Below are positions 57,575 through 64,000 of a stretch of DNA of 64,000 nucleotides, one piece after another. Numbering within the stretch: position 1 is the stretch's first letter; every line of letters begins with the position of its first letter. Made by a program: the position numbers and the translations under genes. Under the pieces are notes generated by a model. That model had not been told where the DNA came from. It worked only from the letters and a program-made list of their open reading frames with translations, and ran no database searches. This DNA comes from Salvelinus alpinus (Eukaryota; Chordata; Actinopteri; Salmoniformes; Salmonidae). Location of the stretch: positions 18,179,038 to 18,243,037 of the forward strand of contig NC_092098.1 of assembly GCF_045679555.1 (NCBI RefSeq), read 5' to 3'.

Positions 57575-60500
57575 GAAATAATGATTTTGGAGATGTGAAA
57601 CGGGCCGATAACCCGGGGTGAGAGTTTGCAGGATTCCACCCAGAGGGGCAGATCCCGGGTGGACAGCCATACCTTCTGCCCCGAGACGATACCGGGGAGC
57701 CGGGGTCCAGTGGCGATCCACTTGTCATTGATACCTGGAGGTGGTCTTGAGGAGAGCCGACCGGGCTCTCCTCCAGGTACAACGACAGCGGCAGACAAAC
57801 ATCTGGGCAGAAGGTATGCTGACATCTTCTTCCTGCTCAGGGAAGAGCGGGGGCTGATACCCCAGGGAACACTCAAAAGGAGATAGGCACATGACAGAGC
57901 AGGGAAGGGTGTTGCAGGTATATTTGACCCACACCAGCTGCTGGCTCCAGGTGTTGGGGTTGGCGGAGACCAGGCAGCGCAGAGTAGTCTCTAGGTCCTA
58001 GTTGGCTCGTTCCGACTGGCCGTTGGACTGGGGGTGGAACCCGGAGGACAGGCTGGCCGACAATCCAATGAGGGTGCAGAACGCCTTCCAGAACCTTGGA
58101 CGAGAACTGAGGGCCCCGGTCAGAGACCATGTCGACTGGTTGTCCATGGATCCAGAAGATGTGCTGCACCATGAGCTGGGCCGTATCTTTGGCAGAGGGT
58201 AGTTTGGGGAGAGGAATGAAGTGGGTGGCTTTGGAAAACCGATCCACCACACGTCAAGATGGCGGTGTTGCCATCAGATGGGGGAAGACCCGTGACAGAG
58301 TCCAGGGAGATGTGAGACCAGGGACGGCGAGGGACAGGCAGAGGTTGGAGGAGACCAGCCGGAGCTTGTTGAGGAGTCTTGCTTTGTGCACAAACCGTGC
58401 AAGCAGCAACGAATGCGGAGACATCAGGGACCATGGTAGGCCACCAAAAGCGCTGTCACACAAAAGCCAATCTCCGACAGGAGCCCGGGTGGCAGGTCAG
58501 TCTGGAGGAGCGGGCCCACTTCAGGACCGCGGAGCATACTGCACCAGGCACAAACATCCGTTTATCTGGTCCAGGGCAGAATGCTAGGACAGGAACACCC
58601 CCACTCCTACATCAGAAGCATTGGCCTCCACCAGGATGAACCAAGATGGGAGCAGTGGTGAAGAGATGTTTGAGGTCCCGGAATGCCCGGTCAGCAACAG
58701 GGGACCATGTGAACGGAACCTTGGGAGAGGTGAGAGCCTGGAACACAGCAGGGGCATTGGTGAGGCCAAATGGCATGACCGAATACTCGTAGTGGCCGCT
58801 GGCCATGTTGAAGGCGGTCTTCCACTCATCCCCCTCCCGTATCTGCACCAGGTGGTAGGTGTTCCATAGATCCGCCTTGGAAAATATGGTGGCCCCCTGG
58901 AGCAGCTCAGAGGAGATGAGTGGTAGCGGATCTTCACCGTTATGTCATTGAGTCCCCGGTAGGGTCTTGTCCTTCTCCACAAAGAAGAACCCTGCGCTGG
59001 CGGGAGAGGACAAAGGACGGATAAATCCTGCAGCTAGGGAGTCCCCAATGTAGGTCTCCATAGCCTTGGTCTCCGGTCCCGACAGTGAGTACAGTCATCC
59101 CCGGTCGTAGTGGTACTAGGGAGAAGGTCAATCCCGCAGTCATATGGTTGGTGCAGCGGAAGCGAAGTGGCCCGGGCCTTGTTGAACACCTCCCGAAGGT
59201 CCTGGTACTCTGCGGGAATGGCAGAGAGGTCTGGGGCAGGTTGCGCAGACTTCAGACAATGGGCGTGGCAGAATGGACTCCAGCCCATGATTGCACCAGT
59301 AGACCAGTTGATGAGGGGATTGTGTCGCTGGAGCCAGGAGAATCCCAAAACCACGGGATTCTGAGGAGACTTGATGAGTAGAAATTGAATAGTCTCGCTG
59401 TGATTCCCTGACACCTTAGGTTGATGGGAGTGGTATTATGAGTGATCCGGGCTATAGCGCGCCTGTCCTACGCTCAACATCCATGGGAATGGAGAGGGGA
59501 TAAGTGGGGATGTTCAGCTCGGAAGCCAGTGTGGCGTCCAAAAAGTTCTCATCGGCCCCAGAGTCAATGAGGACCCAGAGAGATTTAGACTGGTTTCCCC
59601 ACAGCAGAATGACATGAAAAGGGTTGTGAGCAAGAGAAACTGAAAAGTTCTCCATATGGGCCACCAGCGTACTCGCTCCTACTGGTGCGCCTGGTCTTTT
59701 AAAGGATAAGAGGACACAAAATGACCAAGAGTCCCGCAATACAGACAACTCTTCATGTTGATCCTGTATTGTCGTTCCGCTGGCGACAGCCCAGCTCTGC
59801 CTAGTTGCATATGCTCGGGAAGAGGTGACTCAGCCGTCTTCGGCGACTCTCGGGGGACGTTGGGAAGCCTCGGGTTCTCTCGGCAACGGGACCATCGGGG
59901 ACTTCAGGAATGACTCGGAGGCAAGGTGGATTCCCTGTACGTGCGAGTGAAATCGAATATCCTCTCCCTCTGTCGTTTCCGTAAACGCCCATCAATTCGG
60001 ATGGTCAAAGCGATGAGGGAATCGAGATCCGTAGGTAACTCCCGAGCAGCAAGCTCATCCTTGACCTCCTCTGACACGTTGTGCAGGAACATATCGAACA
60101 GCGCTTCCTGGTTCCAAGCACTCACCGTTGCCAACGTATGGAAATCCATCACATAGTCTGCCACACTGTGGAAGTCCTGCAAAAGCTGTATTAGCTTCTG
60201 GGCAGCTTTTCTCCCGGAGAACGGGGCATCTAAAACCTTCTTCACCTCTCCCACAAACCTCCTAAAAGGCTAACGCATATGCCCGGCTGTTGTTCCCATA
60301 CAGCAGTATTCCAGGTGAGAGCCCTCCTGGACATCAGCGTGATGAGGTAGGCTTTCTTGGAGTGATCCGAGGGGAAGGATGAGGGCTGAAGCTCGAAGAC
60401 AAGGGCACACTGAGCTAGAAACGCCCGACAGGTGCTTGGCTCTCCATTGAAGCGTTCCGGGGAGGTAAGCGGGGCTCCCGAGAAGGTGGAGTGACCGATG

Positions 60501-60744
60501 AGATGGCGCTGCTAACAGCTAAGTTACTGAAGGGCTGTGAGGTTACCACCGTGGTAGGGTGCCTCCCAGACAACCCGCGGAATTGCTCCAGCAAAATGTC
60601 CAATGCCCGGTCATGGTGTTCAGCCAACATTTGGACCCCCTCCATAAGGCCACGAAGTAATTCCTTGTGCCTACCGATGGTGGCTCCTTGGGAGCGTTGC
60701 ACCGCTGGCCCGAGTCTGCTGGGTCAGTCATGGCCAATTCGTAC
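57575..60744 (-). pseudogene. Gypsy B gag-pol remnants
   Basis: Minus-strand fragments with frameshifts and stops. Gag: a capsid-like piece at 60254-59904 with AADYVMDFHTLA-like text. Protease: LIDSGADENFLD near 59550. [21 protein letters not shown] near 58720, followed directly by [16 protein letters not shown]. This means the part that should hold the catalytic YxDD is missing. Integrase: [10 protein letters not shown] and [13 protein letters not shown] near 58000-58120, and [13 protein letters not shown] near 57650. It cannot encode a working polyprotein. Confidence 0.8.
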
Positions 60745-60969
60745 TATCAGGTTTGAAGGTAAGACCCAGGTGCAGACAGTGTCGAAGTAACAAAAGTGTA
60801 TTAAATCGAACATGGTCAGGCAGGCTCAGGGATGAACAAAACAAACTGGCAACAAACAAACAGAGAACACAGGTATAAATACACAGGGGATAATGGAGAA
60901 GATGGGCGACACCTGGAGAGGGGGGTGGAGACAATCACAAAGACAGGTGAGACAGATCAGGGTGTGACA
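60745..60969 (-). repeat. 5' LTR of gypsy B
   Basis: On the minus strand it runs TGTCACACCCTGATCTG to CTTCAAACCTGATA. The same terminal text occurs at 46989-47023. Confidence 0.7.
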
Positions 60970-60974
60970 ACCAT

Positions 60975-61140
60975 TTACATTTTTACATTACATTTAAGTC
61001 ATTTAGCAGACGCTCTTATCCAGAGCGACTTACAAATTGGAAAGTTCATACATATTCATCCTGGTCCCCCCGTGGGGAATGAACCCACAACCCTGGCGTT
61101 GCAAACGCCATGCTCTACCAACTGAGCCACACGGGACCAC
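60975..61140 (-). mobile_element. tRNA-derived SINE (same family as 21409-21593)
   Basis: On the minus strand: GTGGTCCCGTGTGGCTCAGT, TTGCAACGCCAGGGTTGTGG, AAGTCGCTCTGGATAAGAGC and an AAATG-rich tail. It lacks the 25-bp duplication of the other copy. It lies directly against the right end of gypsy B. Confidence 0.85.
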
Positions 61141-62396
61141 CAACCAGGATGATATGTGCCCAATACTTCACCACCATTGTCATTCCTCAAATAGCAGCTG
61201 GGCCCCTGTGATGCTGTGTGTCCACCACACGGCTGCACAAAACTTTCTTTCACCCTTGTTTTAAAACAACACCTTCATTTAAAACATGCTGGGTGTCTGT
61301 CTATGCATTTTAATACTCTGTCTGAGGGCACCTGAAGACAGCGTGAGCTAGTGCTGAACAAACAATGCATCAGATAGTCTCTCATTCCAATTCTCAACAG
61401 GATTTGTACTTCTTACTTTGTGCATCTTCTGCCCTAACCACTGAATCATACCACCGACTATAGAACATGAGAATTTGTGAAAATCCTGTGAGGATTGAAC
61501 ATGCTTTTTCAGTGATATTATAGAGGAGAAACACTTTCACAAGACAGGTATAGGATAGGGACAATCATCAACAACATCTCCAAAGGATTTCCATCACCTT
61601 TCACCTGTCAGAAAAAGAGCATTACCATAAATAAGATGCTTAAATTAGTGCTCACATGATAAAGCCCTTGCAATTACAAGTAGGCCTGCCGTAATGTACA
61701 TTTGCATTCTGACATAGAGTCCTATGCATGAAACTAGAGTGTAATTCACTCACATATGCTTTCCTAAACATTGAAGGTATCACTGAAACGCCATTCCATT
61801 CGCTCCATGCTGGTCATTCTTATGAGCTGTCCTCCCCTCAGCAGGCTTCTGTGCACTGAAAGTAGCAATAACATAATCAAAGTATTTGTTTAAAGGAGAC
61901 ACTTCTAATCTGTTTTACATTTGTGCTTTTTTAGAAGCTCTGAAATATTTTAAAAGTACAAAAAGCACTGCCTTAACCCCTCACTATGTTAGTAATGGCA
62001 CTTGGCTGTCTCTAGGGAAATCATGGCCAGTAAACCTTAATCCTGAGTCTGAAATTGGACAGTAGCTGTTGGTTTATTAAGACCATATAGCTCTTTCTAC
62101 TATACAACTGGTTTCAAATGGGTTCAAATGAGAAGGATAAGAGGAAATCACAAAGATAATGAAAAAAAGTTGCACAAAAGGGACTGCTCGTGTTGTTGCA
62201 TTTCACAATATGAGAAGCATGTCTTCCTGTTGTTAGCAAAATACACATGATATACCACAGCTACTGCAGCTCATGAGACAATAGTGTTTTGAAGGCTGCG
62301 TTATGGCTGGGTTCCCGGGGTAGCTTCCTATTTGGAGCCTGCTGATTAGACCAAACAACCCTTCTATTACAAGAGATAGTTGTAAATCATCTGGAC
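61141..62396. other. No recognised gene
   Basis: About 1.25 kb without identifiable exon or element. Confidence 0.4.
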
Positions 62397-63739
62397 ATCA
62401 AATTAAATCAAATTGTATTTGTCACATGCGCCGAATACAACAGGTGTAGTGAAATACTTACTTACTTAGTATTTACTAAAATAAATAAAATATATAAATA
62501 AAGAAGAAAAATGGCATCATGAGGGAGGAATATTATGTGGCTATATTGAAGCAACATCTCAAGACATCAGTCAGGAAGTTAAAGCTTGGTCGCAAATGGG
62601 TCTTCCAAATGGACAATAACCCCAAGCATACTTCCAAAGTTGTGGCAAAATGGCTTAAGGACAACAAAGTCAAGGTATTGGAGTGGCCATCACAAAGCCC
62701 TGACCTCAATCCTATAGAAAATTTGTGGGCAGAACTGAAAAAGTGTGTGCGAGCAAGGAGGCCTACAAACCTGACTCAGTTACACCAGCTCTGTCAGGAG
62801 GAATGGGCCAAAATTCACCCAACTTATTGTGGGAAGCTTGTGGAAGGCTAACCGAAACGTTTGACCCAAGTTAAACAATTTAAAGGCAATTCTACCAAAT
62901 ACTGATTGAGTGTATGTAAACTTCTTACCTACTGGGAATGTGATGAAAGAAATAAAAGCTGAAATAAATCATTCTCTCTACTATTATTCTGACATTTCAC
63001 ATTCTTAAAACGAATTGGTGATCCTAACTGACCTAAGACAGGGAATTTTTACTAGGATTAAATGTCAGGAATTGTGAAAAACTGAGTTTAAATGTATTTG
63101 ACCAAGGTGTATGTAAACTTCCGACTTCAACTGTACTGCAGGTAGAGTTAAAATGACTATGCATGGATAATGAACAGGGAGTAGCAGCAGCGTCAAAATA
63201 TGTGTGGGAGGACAATGCAAATAGTCCGGCTAGCCATTCTATTAGCTGTTCAGCAGTCATATGTCTTGTGTGTAGAAGCTGTTAAGAAGCCTTTTGGACA
63301 AAGACTTGGCGCTCCGGTACTGCTTGCCGTGTGGTAGCAGAGAGAACAGTTTATGACTAGGGTGGCTGGAGTCTATAGCAATTTTTATGGCCTTCCTCTG
63401 ACACTGCCTGGTATAGAGATCCTGGATGGCAGGAATCTTGGCTCCAGGGATGTACTGGGCCATACACACTACCCTCTGTAGTGCCTTGCGGTCGGAGGCC
63501 GAGCAGTTTCCATACCAGGCGGTAATGCAACCAGTCAGGATGCTCTCGATGGTGCAGCTGTATAACTTTTTGAGGATCTGAGGACCCATGCCATATCTTT
63601 TCAGTCTCCTGAGGGGGAATAGGCGTTGTCGTGCCATCTTCACAACTGTCTTGGTGTGTTTGGGCCATGATAGTTTGTTGGTGATGTGGTCACCAAGAAA
63701 CTTGAAGCTCTCAATCCGTAGCCTAATAGGCAATTTCAC
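62397..63739 (-). mobile_element. RSg-1-type LINE 3' part, split by a Tc1 fragment
   Basis: The RT C-terminal frame (63739-63257) reads SFKFLGDHITNKLSW, ILTGCITAWYGNCS and LYTRQCQRKAIKI and ends with a stop. The LINE tail (CAAATACAATTTGATTTAAT on the minus strand) lies at 62397-62512. Between them is the Tc1 piece. Confidence 0.78.
62513..63133 (+). mobile_element. Tc1-like transposon, 5'-truncated
   Basis: The right TIR ends CCGACTTCAACTG before TA (63134-63135), the family of 30442-31886. The C-terminal transposase region (62519-62851) is open with [33 protein letters not shown] and a frameshift or stop near 62850. The left half is missing. Confidence 0.85.
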
Positions 63740-63740
63740 T

Positions 63741-64000
63741 ATGTTAACATATTTTAATATAGTTTATAACTCTGTCTTCAACAGCCCTCTGTTGTAGGTT
63801 ACACTGTGTTGTACAATCCCTTTGCAGGAACTAAAGTAAACTTAAATGAATAGGTTGGATCAGGCTTTGCAACCACTTGTTGAGTGGAGCTTGGCAGTAA
63901 AGAAAAGTCATAATATGTGTTTTCTACACACATTTCAGTATATCTATGCTACTGAAACAACACACAATTGATAGCCTACATTTTAAGACAAAAGTCAGAA
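63741..64000. other. No recognised feature
   Basis: Short end of the window without supported exon or element. Confidence 0.4.

Larger units (their letters stand above)
46989..60969 (-). mobile_element. Gypsy element B, old, with two nested retroelements
   Basis: The 5' LTR is at the right (60969-60745; minus strand starts TGTCACACC) and the 3' LTR end at the left (47023-46989, continuing at 52197 to about 52440). The flanks ACCAG (46984-46988) and ACCAT (60970-60974) are an imperfect 5-bp duplication. Gag lies at about 60737-59900, protease near 59748-59400, the start of RT at about 59300-58640, integrase at 58460-57575 and the chromodomain at 52761-52470, all minus strand and all broken. 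Gypsy A (47024-52196) sits in its 3' LTR and a LINE (52772-57574) sits in its integrase. Confidence 0.8.

Overview
The window is vertebrate nuclear DNA, most likely from a salmonid fish (trout, salmon or charr). Genes are split into short exons with GT/AG junctions. About half of the sequence is recognisable transposons. The repeat set is typical of salmonids: tRNA-derived SINEs of the HpaI type, many Tc1-like transposons, RSg-1-like LINE tails and Ty3/gypsy elements. There are no bacterial operons, CRISPR arrays or functional RNA genes. tRNA-like sequence occurs only as SINE heads.

Two host genes lie tail to tail. At 430-6235 on the plus strand are the last twelve coding exons of a relaxin-family receptor (rxfp2-like): eight leucine-rich-repeat exons followed by four exons for the seven-helix domain. 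At 34160-9222 on the minus strand are fourteen coding segments of stard8 (DLC3), a SAM-RhoGAP-START protein that switches off Rho GTPases. The 5' ends of both genes lie outside the window or were not recognised. The main surprise is that the large central coding exon of stard8 is split by a 185-bp tRNA-derived SINE (21409-21593). The SINE shifts the frame and brings in a stop codon, so this allele or copy may be damaged.

The stard8 introns are packed with DNA transposons. The intron at 16490-20248 is nearly filled by a Tc1 element that contains a solo LTR and a LINE, and the LINE itself holds Tc1-derived and hAT-derived pieces. The intron at 21770-23601 holds a Tc1-like element with an intact 338-codon transposase. 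The intron at 23666-30031 holds one whose transposase has a single in-frame stop. The intron at 30114-34088 holds a decayed copy.

From 34 to 47 kb no host exon was recognised. That stretch holds Tc1, hAT-like, SINE and LINE fragments and a CA microsatellite of about 82 units inside a Tc1-derived element.

From 46984 to 60974 is a nested retrotransposon block. An old minus-strand gypsy element (B), missing its RT core, was split by a minus-strand LINE (52772-57574). Its 3' LTR was split by a plus-strand gypsy element (A, 47024-52196) that has 438-bp LTRs I could not tell apart, a perfect 5-bp target duplication and open gag and pol. Element A therefore looks very young. From 61 to 64 kb there is another SINE and a LINE tail split by a Tc1 fragment.

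I found no wholly new biological system. The points most worth checking are the SINE inside the stard8 coding exon, the young gypsy element, the intact Tc1 transposase and the 2A-like motif in the LINE.
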